Assembly (NCBI RefSeq): GCF_022179125.1
Contig: NZ_BPQG01000004.1
Coordinates: forward strand, 124,001-188,000
DNA length: 64,000 nt
Origin: Methylobacterium cerastii
GTDB lineage: Bacteria > Pseudomonadota > Alphaproteobacteria > Rhizobiales > Beijerinckiaceae
Reading direction: 5' to 3'
Made by a program: the position numbers and the translations under genes. A model generated the notes under the pieces. It had not been told where the DNA came from, did not search any database, and was given only the letters and a program-made list of their open reading frames with translations. The first letter of the stretch is position 1, and the number at the start of each line of letters is the position of its first letter. This document shows, in pieces, positions 16,713-25,706 of the stretch.

Positions 16713-16924
16713 CGCGCGTCCCCTCTCCCCGCGCGGGGGGAGAGGCCCGGCCGCACCTTGCCGTGCGGCCGGGAAGAGGAGGCGAAGCCTTAGCGGCGGT
16801 GAGGGGGCGCTTCCGGAAGAGCCTCAACCGGCGTCGCCCCCTCACCATCGGCTGCCGCCTCGCTTTGCCGACGACGAGGTCGGCAAAGCCCTCTCCCCGC
16901 GCGCGGGGAGAGGGGATGCGCGCG
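16713..16924 (-). repeat. dispersed palindromic repeat, family 1, copy 1
   Basis: About 212 bp filling the pdxA-rsmA gap. Its ends are CCCCTCTCC/GGAGAGGGG hairpins. The reverse complement shares long blocks with 28463-28727, including GCCGACCTCGTCGTCGGC, AAGCGAGGCGGCAGCCG and CCCCCTCACCGCCGCT. It is non-coding by appearance and probably forms extended RNA structure when transcribed. Confidence 0.8.
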
Positions 16925-16955
16925 GAAGCGGGCGCACCGCCTGGCAAGGACCAGC

Positions 16956-18074
16956 TCACAACTCGTCCTCCGCATCGAAATGCGCGGCCGGCATCGAGCG
17001 CGGGCGGCCGACGTAGGCGTTCAGCGGAATGATGTCGGCGGTGCGGCCCGCGCCGCCGGCCCGCGCCGCCGCGGTGCGGGCGAGGCGGTCGGCGAGCCGG
17101 ATCGCGGCGATCAGGCTGTCGGGGCGGGCGAGGCCCTTGCCGGCGATGTCGAAGGCGGTGCCGTGGTCCGGCGAGGTGCGCACGAAGGGCAGCCCGAGGG
17201 TGACGTTGACGCCGTCGTCGAAGGCGATGGTCTTCACCGGGATCAGCGCCTGGTCGTGGGTCGGGCACAGCGCCACGTCGTAGGTCCGTCGCGCCCGCTC
17301 GTGGAACAGCGTGTCGGCGGGAAGCGGCCCGCGGATGTCGACGCCCTCGGCGCGCAACCGCGCCACCGCCGGCGCCAGCACGTCGCGGTCCTCGTGGCCG
17401 ATCGTCCCGGATTCACCCGCATGCGGGTTGAGGCCGGCGAGCACCAGCCGGGGCGCTTCGAGGCCGAAGCGCTCGGCGAGGTCTCGGGCGACGATGCGGG
17501 CGGTCTCGACCACGAGGTCCTGCGTCAGCAGCCCGGGCACGTCGCGCAGCGGCACGTGGATCGTCACCGGCACCACCGCGAGCGTCTCGCTCCAGATCAT
17601 CATCACCGGGCGCGGCGGCGACCGGCCGGGGGCGACCGCGAGCGCCGCCAGGAACTCGGTGTGGCCGGGATGGGCGAACCCCGCCCAGGTCAGCACGAAC
17701 TTGGCGATCGGGTTGGTGACGACCGCCGCCGCCCGGCCCGTGCGGACGAAGCCGACGGCGGCGGTGATGGACTCGATCGTCGCGCCGGCCGTAACCGAAT
17801 CCGGGACGCCGGGCTCGGCGAAGGTCTCGTTCCCGCTCGGCAGCGCCACCACGGGGAGCGCGCGGGGGAACACCTCGGTCGCGGTCTCGGGGTCGATCTC
17901 GGCGATCGGCACGGCGAGGCCAAGGCGGTTCGCGGTCCGCTCGACGAAGGCCGGGTCTGCCACGAGGAAGAAGGCGGGGAGTGGGTCGGCGGGCGTGCTG
18001 GCGAGCCAGGCCGCAAGCACCAGTTCCGGTCCGATCCCGGCAGGGTCTCCGAGCGTCAAGGCGAGGGGGAGCAT
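16956..18074 (-). CDS. pdxA: 4-hydroxythreonine-4-phosphate dehydrogenase
   Basis: NAD-dependent step of pyridoxal phosphate synthesis. It has 372 residues, slightly longer than the E. coli enzyme. Motifs are ALTLGDPAGIGPELVL at the start, VVTNPIAKFVL, the metal-site GHTEFLA, LAGLNPHAGESG, the second metal-site motif YDVALCPTHDQALIPVK, and LPFVRTSPDHGTAFDIAGKG. The product acts in the cytoplasm with PdxJ. It lies 79 bp downstream of lptD with a long hairpin between them. In many relatives a surA-like gene stands between lptD and pdxA, and here there is none. Confidence 0.95.
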   Translation of the reverse strand: MLPLALTLGDPAGIGPELVLAAWLASTPADPLPAFFLVADPAFVERTANRLGLAVPIAEIDPETATEVFPRALPVVALPSGNETFAEPGVPDSVTAGATIESITAAVGFVRTGRAAAVVTNPIAKFVLTWAGFAHPGHTEFLAALAVAPGRSPPRPVMMIWSETLAVVPVTIHVPLRDVPGLLTQDLVVETARIVARDLAERFGLEAPRLVLAGLNPHAGESGTIGHEDRDVLAPAVARLRAEGVDIRGPLPADTLFHERARRTYDVALCPTHDQALIPVKTIAFDDGVNVTLGLPFVRTSPDHGTAFDIAGKGLARPDSLIAAIRLADRLARTAAARAGGAGRTADIIPLNAYVGRPRSMPAAHFDAEDEL

Positions 18075-18090
18075 CGGGGTCGGCGGGGTT

Positions 18091-18135
18091 TCGCGGCGGG
18101 AGGCCTGCCTTAGCAGGAGCCTCCCATCGCCGCGA
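18091..18135. other. long hairpin between lptD and pdxA
   Basis: A nested inverted repeat with outer arms TCGCGGCG/CGCCGCGA, middle arms GGAGGC/GCCTCC, inner arms CTGC/GCAG and a CTTA loop, with 2-3-nt bulges on one side only. It fills more than half of the 79-bp gap. With no T-run after it on the minus strand, it is more likely an RNA processing or attenuation structure than a classical terminator. Confidence 0.55.
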
Positions 18136-18153
18136 GCCCGTGCGTCTTAGCCG

Positions 18154-20769
18154 TCAATGCGCCGAGGCGATGCCGTCCGCCGTGGTGGCGGTGCCGACGT
18201 TCTGGCGCAGGTCCGCCTCGCCCAGGGTCTTGAGCTCGACGCGCAGCAGCACGGTCTGGTTGCGCTCGGAGACGCCGGTCACCGTGGCGATCGGCGAGAC
18301 GATGTAGTTGAGCGAGACCGTGGTGCACTCGTCCTGGTAGCCGGCGCCGACGCTCATGCCGGAGAGGTAGAACCGGCCCGGGTTCTGGTAGGTCGGCAGG
18401 TTGCCGACGGGGTTGGCGATGTAGCTCGTCAGCGCCTCGGAATAGAGCGTCCGGGTGTCGAGGTAGTGGGTCAGGTCGACGAGCGCCGAGCCGGTGACGA
18501 ACCAGTTCGGGGTGATGTTGTAGGTCGCCGTCGCGGTGATGCCCTCGCGGCGATGGCTGAAGCCGAGCAGCGGCTGCGCCTCGTAGTACGAGTAGAACGC
18601 CGAGAGCGACAGCGGCAGGAACGGCGCGAACCGGGCGGTGATGCCGGTCTCGAAGCGGTTCACCTTGAAGTCCGCCTGGTCGAAGCGGGCGCGCGTGATC
18701 AGGCTGATGTTCTGGTTCGGCGAGACCTGGACGCGGCCGACGAAGTCGGAGGCCGCGGTTTCCAGGCCTGAGTTCAGGCCGACGTTGGCGATGTCGCCGC
18801 GGCGGAACGAGTTGACGCCCGCGATCTGGATCGACTCGCCGAACATCGCGTTCGCGTACCAGCCCGAGGCGGTGACCACCGAGTACTGCGCGCCCAGGTT
18901 GGTGCGCACGCCGCCCTCGACCCGGTCGTAGCCGGAGAACTTGTCCCACTGGAACAGCGAGGTGTCGTCGAAGACGAGGCTCTGCGCGTCCTCGTTCGGC
19001 AGGTGGCCGATCCGGTTCTCGGACGGCCGGGCGATGACCTGGGCGATCGGCTCGAGGGTGTGGACGCCGAGCGGCCCGAAGTCGCTGACGAAGGGATAGC
19101 GATAGTCGATGCCGACCGCCGGCATCACGCGGCCGGTGAAGCCGTCGTCGACTGAGGCGATCTGCGGCACCAGGGCGTTCTGGTAGCCCGACAGGCTCGG
19201 GTTCACGAAGAACGCGTCGGTGCGCAGGTACGCGAACGGCGTGATCGCCTGGCCGAGGTCGTCGATGAAGGTCCGGCGCCAGGAGAGCTGGGCCGAGGCG
19301 CGGGTGTCCGTGCCTGCCAGGCCCCGCACCAGGCAGGTGTTGCGGTTGAAGGTCGTGCAGGTCTCGTAGAGCGGATAGCTGATGCCGTTGACGCTCGGGC
19401 TGAACAGGTAGGTGCCGGTGCGCGGCAGGCCCTGGAAGTCGGTCGCCTCGCGGGTCAGGCTGGTGATGTTGGCCTGGAAGCGGACCTCGCCGCCGAGCTC
19501 GCCCGGGCCGTTGATGCGCTTGTCGTAGTCGATCACCGGCAGGACGAGGGGCTGCTCCTTCTGCCAGTCGAAACTCGACAGGCCCTTGAAGTAGTAGCCG
19601 CGCATCTCGAAGTACGAGCGGTCGCCCTGACCGATCAGGTACGCGGTCGACACCGCCTCACGGAAGTAGTCCGTCGTGATCGACTGGTTGCGGATCCGGT
19701 AGTTGTCGAGGAACCACTTGTCGGTCACGCCGACGAGGTCCCAGCCGGTGCGCCAATTCTCGTTGATGTAGAACCGACCCTTGGATTCGATCGAGCCGCG
19801 GAAGTCGCGGTCGCCGGCGCCCAGCGGCCCCGGCAGGAAGGCCGAGGGTGTCGTCTGGAAGATGCCGGAGACGCGCAGGTTGTAGCTGCCGTTGTCGAGG
19901 CGCTGGCGGAACTCGCCCTGCCCGAGCACGCCCTGGCGGCTCAGGAAGGACGGCGACAGGGTCAGGTCGTAGTCCGGCGCGAGGTTGAAGAAGTACGGCA
20001 CCGTCAGGCCTGTGCCGAGCGCCGTCGAGTTGATGAAGCGCGGGGTGAGGAAGCCGCTCTTGCGCTTCACCGTCGGGTCGGCGGACTCGAAGTACGGCAG
20101 GTACGCCACCGGGATGCCGGCGATCTCGACCGTCGAATCCTCGAAGTAGATCGTGTGCGTCTCGTTGTTGTGAATGATCTTGGCGGCGCGCACCTGCCAC
20201 AGCGGCGGCTTCTCCGGGTGGTCGCGGCAGGGCTCGCAGGCGGTGTAGGTGCCGTAGTCGAAGCTGGTCTGTTCGCCTTCGAGGCGCTCGCCGCGCGGGG
20301 ACGAGAACCGCGTGCGGATGGTCTCGCCCTTCTTCACCACCGTCTGCTGGATGCGCAGGCTGTCGATGAAGCCGCTCTTGAAGTCGTCGGTCAGCTCCAT
20401 CTTCTCGCCGGTGACGACCGCGCCGTCTTGGTCGGTCAGGCGAACGTTGCCCTCGGCGAAGACGCGGCTCGACGCTCGGTCGTAGCGGACGCGGTCGGCC
20501 TGCAGCGTGCGCGGGCCGTAATGCAACTCGGCGTTGCCGCGGGCGGTGACGGTGTTCTTGTCGTTGTCGTAGATCAACTCGTCGGCCTCGACGAGGAGCT
20601 TGTCGCCGGGCTTTCCGGCCACGGGTTTGCCGGCCGAAGGCTTGGCTGCGCCCGGCAGGCCCTGGGCGTCGGCGGGCACGGTGCCGCCGATCGGCGCCGC
20701 GGCGCAGAGGAGCGCCAGCAGCCCGAGGACCTTCGCGATGTCGGCGACCTTACGCAACGCCTGTCCCAA
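18154..20769 (-). CDS. lptD: LPS-assembly protein LptD
   Basis: Outer-membrane beta-barrel that inserts lipopolysaccharide into the outer leaflet with LptE. It has 871 residues. A signal-like segment (VLGLLALLCAAAPIGG) is followed by the OstA/jellyroll domain (LLVEADELIYDNDKNTVTARGNAELHYG, VTGEKMELTDDFKSG). The conserved Cys pair region YTACEPCRDHPEKPPLW and the barrel region come next (FLTPRFINSTALGTGLTVPYFFNLAPDYDLTLSP). No ATG is available: TTG 20769 is given as start, and TTG 20757 has better spacing from the GGAG at 20771-20774. It lies downstream of lptG by 82 bp on the same strand, in an envelope-biogenesis unit. Confidence 0.93.
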   Translation of the reverse strand: MGQALRKVADIAKVLGLLALLCAAAPIGGTVPADAQGLPGAAKPSAGKPVAGKPGDKLLVEADELIYDNDKNTVTARGNAELHYGPRTLQADRVRYDRASSRVFAEGNVRLTDQDGAVVTGEKMELTDDFKSGFIDSLRIQQTVVKKGETIRTRFSSPRGERLEGEQTSFDYGTYTACEPCRDHPEKPPLWQVRAAKIIHNNETHTIYFEDSTVEIAGIPVAYLPYFESADPTVKRKSGFLTPRFINSTALGTGLTVPYFFNLAPDYDLTLSPSFLSRQGVLGQGEFRQRLDNGSYNLRVSGIFQTTPSAFLPGPLGAGDRDFRGSIESKGRFYINENWRTGWDLVGVTDKWFLDNYRIRNQSITTDYFREAVSTAYLIGQGDRSYFEMRGYYFKGLSSFDWQKEQPLVLPVIDYDKRINGPGELGGEVRFQANITSLTREATDFQGLPRTGTYLFSPSVNGISYPLYETCTTFNRNTCLVRGLAGTDTRASAQLSWRRTFIDDLGQAITPFAYLRTDAFFVNPSLSGYQNALVPQIASVDDGFTGRVMPAVGIDYRYPFVSDFGPLGVHTLEPIAQVIARPSENRIGHLPNEDAQSLVFDDTSLFQWDKFSGYDRVEGGVRTNLGAQYSVVTASGWYANAMFGESIQIAGVNSFRRGDIANVGLNSGLETAASDFVGRVQVSPNQNISLITRARFDQADFKVNRFETGITARFAPFLPLSLSAFYSYYEAQPLLGFSHRREGITATATYNITPNWFVTGSALVDLTHYLDTRTLYSEALTSYIANPVGNLPTYQNPGRFYLSGMSVGAGYQDECTTVSLNYIVSPIATVTGVSERNQTVLLRVELKTLGEADLRQNVGTATTADGIASAH

Positions 20770-20851
20770 CTCCGGTGACGACCGCCGCCACGTTTCCGTC
20801 CACGTCCGCCTCCCGCGCCCACGTCCGATACCCGCATCCGAGGCGCGGGCG

Positions 20852-21940
20852 TCAGCCGTCTTCCTGGTACAGAAGCGTGAGCGTACCGAGAAGGCTTCCT
20901 ACCACGGCCGGGAACCACGCCGCCACCGGCGCCGCGACGATCCCGGAGGCTCCGAGGCCTTCCATCACTTGGCGGGCGACGTACAGGGCGAACCCCGCCG
21001 CGACCCCGCCGAGCACCAGCTTTCCCACACCACCAAAGCGGAAGAACCGTAAGGAAACGGTTGCCGCCACCAGCACCATGGCCAGGAAGAGGATCGGCCT
21101 GGCCCAGAGCACATCATACTGGAGACGGTAGCGGGTGGCATCCAACCCCGCCCGCTCGGTGCGTGCGATGGTGTCGGGTAGTTGCCAGAATGGCACGGAT
21201 TCCGGGGGGGTGAAGCGCTGCCGCACCTGGCTCGGGTCGAGGGTCGATGCGATGAGGTAGGTGCCGAACGAATCCGGCGGGGCGCCTGGCGTCAGCACCC
21301 GGGTGTCCGTGAGCTCCCAGTAGCCGTCGTGCAGGCTCGCCCGCGCGGCGACGATCTGGGAGACGAAGCGGCCTTCCGCGTCGAAGGTGAAGACCTGGAC
21401 GCCGGCCAGCGTCGTCGTGCCCTCGATCGCGGTCTCGGCGCGGATGATGGCGCCGCCGTCGAGGCTCTTCTGGCGGATCCACAGGTCCTTGCCCGAGGAG
21501 GCCTTGGTCGACTTGGCGAAGATCTTCGCCTCGATCTCGGTGGAGCGCTGCTTCATCATCGCCGAGACCGGGTTGTAGACCCCGACCGTGAAGGCGCCGA
21601 GCGCCAGCGCCACGAAGAAGCCCGGCTGCAGGAACTGCCAGGCCGAGATCCCGGCGGCGCGCGCCACCACGAGCTCGAGCTTGCGCGAGAGCTGGAGCAG
21701 GGCCGCCATCGAGCCGAACAGCACCGCGAAGGGCAGCACGCCCTCGGCCACCGCCGGCGTGCGGTAGAGCGAGAGCTGGGCCATCAAACCTGTGGACGCG
21801 CCCTCCGCGTCGCCGGCGCGGCGCAGCAGCTCGACGAAATCCAGGGTGTAGACGAGCGCGAAGACGGTGATGAACACGCCGAGCACGGTGCGCGCGAAGC
21901 GGGCGGCGAAGTAGCGCCCGAGGGTGAAGCCGATCAGCAT
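20852..21940 (-). CDS. lptG: LPS export ABC transporter permease LptG
   Basis: One of the two inner-membrane permeases of the Lpt bridge, working with LptF and the LptB ATPase. It has 362 residues with three N-terminal and three C-terminal membrane helices around a periplasmic beta-jellyroll. Motifs are TLGRYFAARFARTVLG at the N-terminus, the LVVARAAGISAWQFLQP coupling helix, YNPVSAMMKQRSTEIEAKIF, and LWIRQKSLDGGAIIRAE in the jellyroll. It starts 6 bp after the lptF stop, so the two are co-translated in the usual lptF-lptG order. Confidence 0.94.
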   Translation of the reverse strand: MLIGFTLGRYFAARFARTVLGVFITVFALVYTLDFVELLRRAGDAEGASTGLMAQLSLYRTPAVAEGVLPFAVLFGSMAALLQLSRKLELVVARAAGISAWQFLQPGFFVALALGAFTVGVYNPVSAMMKQRSTEIEAKIFAKSTKASSGKDLWIRQKSLDGGAIIRAETAIEGTTTLAGVQVFTFDAEGRFVSQIVAARASLHDGYWELTDTRVLTPGAPPDSFGTYLIASTLDPSQVRQRFTPPESVPFWQLPDTIARTERAGLDATRYRLQYDVLWARPILFLAMVLVAATVSLRFFRFGGVGKLVLGGVAAGFALYVARQVMEGLGASGIVAAPVAAWFPAVVGSLLGTLTLLYQEDG

Positions 21941-21946
21941 GACGGC

Positions 21947-23104
21947 TCAGCCGGCGGCGAGCCGGGGTGCGCGGAAGCGCCCCCGCAGGGCGGATACGAT
22001 CCGGGCGTTGAGGCCGCGCACCGCGGGCCCCTGGAAGATCACGAGCGACGACAGCGCGATCGCCAGCAGCGGCACCGCGTAGATCGCCACCACCGCGCCG
22101 GCGCTGCGGGTCGCCGCGCTGGTTGCGGTGAAGCCGGCGATGCGCAGCGCGACCACCGCCAGCACCGCGCCGGCCATCGCGCCGGCCCGGCCCTGGCGCG
22201 TGGTGCGCGGGTCGCCGAGCGCGGCGAAGGCGATGAAGACCAGTGCCAGCGGATAGAGCCAGGCCGAGAGCCGGTCGTGCAGCTCGGCCCGGAAGCGGCC
22301 CTTCTGCAGCTTGAAATAGCCCTCGCTCTTGTCGGGGAAGAGCAGCTGCGCGGTCGAGCGCTCGCGCGGCTTGTACACCGTGTCGGCGTCCGGCGGCGCG
22401 AAGGCCGCGAGGTCGATCGTGTAGCGCTCGAAGGTCAGGATCGAAGAATCCCGGCTGTCCTTCTGCTGCTGGTGCACGCTGCCGTTCTGCAGGGCGAGGT
22501 AGCTGCCGCCGTCCACGTCGATCGCGTTGCCGCGCTCGGCGAGGTAGACCTTGGTCTTGCCGGCCTCGCGCCGGTCCTGGATGAACAACCCGAGCAGGGC
22601 GCCGCCGGGGCCGCGCTCGCGGAAGTGGAAGGTGATGCCGTTGTCGAGCTGGGTGAACTGCCCTTCCTTGACGACGTTGGCGATGAAGTCGCCGCGCACG
22701 CGGGTGATCACGTCGCGCAGCTCCTGGAAGCTCGCCGGCATCACGACGATGGTGATGAAGCCGACGAGCGCGCTCACCGCGAAGGCCAGCGTGAGGAAGG
22801 GCCGCAGGATCGCCCTCGGCTTCATCCCGGCCGCCGACATCACGATCAGCTCCGAATCGCCGTTGAGGCGGTTCAGCGCGTAGACGACGGCGATGAACAA
22901 CGCGACCGGCGCGATCACCACCACCAGCGTCGGCAGCGACAGGCCGGTGATGAACAGGAAGACCAGCACGGTCTGGCCCTTGGCCGTGATCAGGTCGAGC
23001 TCGCGCAGCGCCTGCGTTACCCAGATCGTGCCGACGAGGCCGACCAGGCAGGCGAGGAACGCCGCGAGCGCGATGCGGAAGATGTAGCGCGCGATCTGCG
23101 TCAT
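21947..23104 (-). CDS. lptF: LPS export ABC transporter permease LptF
   Basis: Partner permease of LptG, 385 residues. It starts MTQIARYIFRIALAAFL, has the coupling-helix motif SELIVMSAAGMKPRAILRP, a periplasmic jellyroll (FIANVVKEGQFTQLDNGITFHFRE, ILTFERYTIDL) and three C-terminal helices. The start at ATG 23104 fits the family N-terminus. It is the first gene of the minus-strand lpt unit, and its promoter must lie in the 228 bp shared with divergent pepA. The pepA/lptFG divergence is conserved across many proteobacteria. Confidence 0.94.
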   Translation of the reverse strand: MTQIARYIFRIALAAFLACLVGLVGTIWVTQALRELDLITAKGQTVLVFLFITGLSLPTLVVVIAPVALFIAVVYALNRLNGDSELIVMSAAGMKPRAILRPFLTLAFAVSALVGFITIVVMPASFQELRDVITRVRGDFIANVVKEGQFTQLDNGITFHFRERGPGGALLGLFIQDRREAGKTKVYLAERGNAIDVDGGSYLALQNGSVHQQQKDSRDSSILTFERYTIDLAAFAPPDADTVYKPRERSTAQLLFPDKSEGYFKLQKGRFRAELHDRLSAWLYPLALVFIAFAALGDPRTTRQGRAGAMAGAVLAVVALRIAGFTATSAATRSAGAVVAIYAVPLLAIALSSLVIFQGPAVRGLNARIVSALRGRFRAPRLAAG

Positions 23105-23332
23105 CGAATCATCCCCGCCGCCCTCATCACAGCGCCCGCCGCCCCCTTCCGGTCCCGCCCCGGACCGTGCCGCCGGATCGCCCGGCCCGTCCTCCGATGG
23201 CGCGTGAACTGGGGCCTTTCGAGGGCGCCCGCGTCGCGTTGCGTTCTCCGCCTCACCGGCTACACAGGGCACCGGTGGGCGTGCGGCTGTCGAGCACGCT
23301 CGTGACAGCGGAACAGGGCAGAAGGCAACGCC

Positions 23333-24832
23333 ATGTCGGACGGCATCACCATCCATTTCGCCCCCCTCGGTCGGGGCGGATCCGGGGACCTCGTGGTGTT
23401 CGTCGGCGACGACCTCGTGCTCGGCGCGGGCGCCCGCGACGCGCTCGGTCAGGCGGGCGTCGACCTGGTCTCCCGGGCCGCCGGCAGCGAGAAGTTCAAG
23501 GCGCGCGCCTCGAGCGCGATGGTGCTGCCGGCGCCGGCCGGCGTCGACGCGGACCGCCTCGTGGTGGTCGGGCTCGGCACCGACAAGGACCGGGGCAAGA
23601 TCGACTGGCCGGTGCTCGGCGGCTTCACCGCGGGCAAGGTCGCGGGCCGCGAGGCCCGCGTGGTGCTCGACTGGCCGGGCGCCGCGGCGATGCCGGCGGA
23701 CGCCGCCGACTTCACGCTCGGCGCACGCCTGCGCAGCTACGCCTTCGACCGCTACAAGACCAAGAAGAAGCCCGAGGCCGAGGACGCGAAGGCCGCGACC
23801 ACGCTGACCCTGATGCTCGCCGGCCACGCCGAGGCCGAGGCCGCCGCAGGCGCGAGCGCCGCCGTCGCAGAGGGCGTGACGCTCGCCCGCGACCTCATCA
23901 ACGAGCCGCCGAACGTCCTCACCCCGGAGGAGTTCGCCCGCCGCGCCTCCGAGCTGACCAAGCTCGGCGTCGAGGTCGAGGTGCTGGAGCCGGCCCGCAT
24001 GCGCGAACTCGGCATGGGCGCGCTGCTCGCCGTGGCGCAGGGCTCGGTGCGCGAGCCGCGCGTCGTGGTGATGCGCTGGAACGGCGGCCCCGGCGGCGAG
24101 GCTCCGGTCGCCTTCATCGGCAAGGGCGTCGTGTTCGATTCCGGCGGCATCTCGATCAAGTCCGCCGGCGGCATGGAGGACATGAAGGGCGACATGGGCG
24201 GGGCGGCCGCCGTCGTCGGCACCCTGCACGCGCTCGCCACCCGCAAGGCGAAGGTCAACGTCGTCGGCGCCATCGGCATCGTCGAGAACATGCCCGACGG
24301 CGCCTCCTACCGCCCGTCCGACATCGTGACCTCGATGTCGGGCCAGACCATCGAGGTCATCAACACCGACGCGGAAGGCCGCCTCGTCCTCGCCGACGTG
24401 ATCTGGCACGTGCAGGGCGCCTACAAGCCGAAGTTCATGATCGACCTCGCGACGCTGACCGGCGCGATCATCGTCGCGCTCGGCCAGGACATCGCCGGCC
24501 TGTTCTCGAACGACGACGAGCTCGCCGGCCGGATCCACGCCGCCGGCGAGGTGGTGGGCGAGATGGTTTGGCGGATGCCGCTGATCCCGGCCTACGACAA
24601 GGCGATCGACTCGAAGTTCGCCGACATGAAGAACACCGGTGGCCGTCATGGCGGCGCCGCGACGGCGGCGGCCTTCATCAAGCGCTACGTCAACGACGTG
24701 CCGTGGGCGCATCTCGACATCGCCGGCGTCGGCATGTCCTCCACCGCCAGCGAGATCAACAAGAGCTGGGGCGCCGGCTGGGGCGTGCGCCTGCTCGACC
24801 GGCTGGTGCGCGACCACTACGAAGCCAAGTAG
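23333..24832 (+). CDS. pepA: leucyl aminopeptidase (M17)
   Basis: Cytosolic dinuclear zinc/manganese aminopeptidase, normally hexameric, that removes N-terminal residues from peptides. In some species it also binds DNA. It has 499 residues. The N-terminal macro-like domain precedes the catalytic domain with the metal-binding motifs [16 protein letters not shown] and [13 protein letters not shown]. The family signature [13 protein letters not shown] begins at Asn344, and the C-terminal block includes [13 protein letters not shown] 23333 is the natural start. It is divergent from lptF, and a small membrane-protein gene follows after 44 bp. Confidence 0.96.
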   Translation: MSDGITIHFAPLGRGGSGDLVVFVGDDLVLGAGARDALGQAGVDLVSRAAGSEKFKARASSAMVLPAPAGVDADRLVVVGLGTDKDRGKIDWPVLGGFTAGKVAGREARVVLDWPGAAAMPADAADFTLGARLRSYAFDRYKTKKKPEAEDAKAATTLTLMLAGHAEAEAAAGASAAVAEGVTLARDLINEPPNVLTPEEFARRASELTKLGVEVEVLEPARMRELGMGALLAVAQGSVREPRVVVMRWNGGPGGEAPVAFIGKGVVFDSGGISIKSAGGMEDMKGDMGGAAAVVGTLHALATRKAKVNVVGAIGIVENMPDGASYRPSDIVTSMSGQTIEVINTDAEGRLVLADVIWHVQGAYKPKFMIDLATLTGAIIVALGQDIAGLFSNDDELAGRIHAAGEVVGEMVWRMPLIPAYDKAIDSKFADMKNTGGRHGGAATAAAFIKRYVNDVPWAHLDIAGVGMSSTASEINKSWGAGWGVRLLDRLVRDHYEAK

Positions 24833-24876
24833 CGGTCGCGTTTCGTCTAGCGGCCGCGGTCCGGGGGGACGGTTCG

Positions 24877-25560
24877 ATGCGGAATTCCAGTGTTGCCGCC
24901 GCCGCCCCCGTGGTGGCGGCGCTACTCGCCCTCGGCCTCGTCGCGGCCACGGGCCTCAGCCAGCGCTCCGACCTGCCTGAATGGCTGGCGCCACGCGCCT
25001 ACGGGTTCTTCCTCGACAGCTATCCGCTGTTCGCCTTCGCCCTGGCCTACGGCTTGGCCCGCCTCGTCGCGGCGGCCGCGGCGCCGGGGCCGGCCGGCGT
25101 CCCGCGCCGGGCGGTGTGGGGCGTCGTCGGGATCGCTGCGCTGCTGCTGGCCTCGCTCTACCCGACCTTCGGCGGCGTGATCCTGCGCGGGGCCTACGGC
25201 ACCGGCAGCATGGCGTTCCTCACCGGCCAGCCGCTCTGGCTCGCCTACGCCCTCGGGGCCGCGGTCGCGGCGCTCCTGTTCGGCACGATCCTCGGCCTGT
25301 TCGGCTGGCTCGCGGCCGGGCGGCTCCGCCCGCGGACCGGCTGGCGCGCCCGCATCGGGTTCACATTCTGCGGTTTCCTCGCCCTGTGGTTCGCCGCCGC
25401 CCTCCTCGGGCTCGGCCGGGCGGAGGGCATCGGACCCTGGCCGGGCCGGGCGTTCGACGGGTCGGAGGCGGGCATCGCCGCGCTGCTGGTCCTCGCCGCC
25501 GCCCTGCCGCACGCCCTCGTCGTGGCCTTCGGCCGACGGGCGCGTGCCGCGACGGCATAA
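24877..25560 (+). CDS. hypothetical polytopic membrane protein
   Basis: A 227-residue protein with about six hydrophobic helices and short loops, Ala/Leu/Gly-rich. An N-terminal helix (VAAAAPVVAALLALGLVAATG) could be a signal anchor. There are no recognisable catalytic motifs. ATG 24877 follows CCGGGGGGAC. It follows pepA by 44 bp and could be co-transcribed. I do not recognise the family. Confidence 0.7.
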   Translation: MRNSSVAAAAPVVAALLALGLVAATGLSQRSDLPEWLAPRAYGFFLDSYPLFAFALAYGLARLVAAAAAPGPAGVPRRAVWGVVGIAALLLASLYPTFGGVILRGAYGTGSMAFLTGQPLWLAYALGAAVAALLFGTILGLFGWLAAGRLRPRTGWRARIGFTFCGFLALWFAAALLGLGRAEGIGPWPGRAFDGSEAGIAALLVLAAALPHALVVAFGRRARAATA

Positions 25561-25706
25561 TCCGCCGGCTGTCAGCGCCTGCCGCCCGGGGCCGGCTGCG
25601 CTCGCTTGCCGCGGGCGGAGCGATCCCGCACAGTCCCAGCCAAGGGGAGCGAACACGCAAGACCGATAAGCGCGGCCAAGAATGCCGTGCGCGATGGAGA
25701 AACGCC

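Noticed and set aside
16713-16924. Family 1 repeats as a CRISPR array
   Set aside because: There is no regular repeat-spacer pattern and no cas genes; the structure is a mosaic palindrome.
21947-24817. LptF extended upstream to 956 residues over pepA
   Set aside because: The extension is antisense to pepA and has no LptF homology. LptF starts at 23104.
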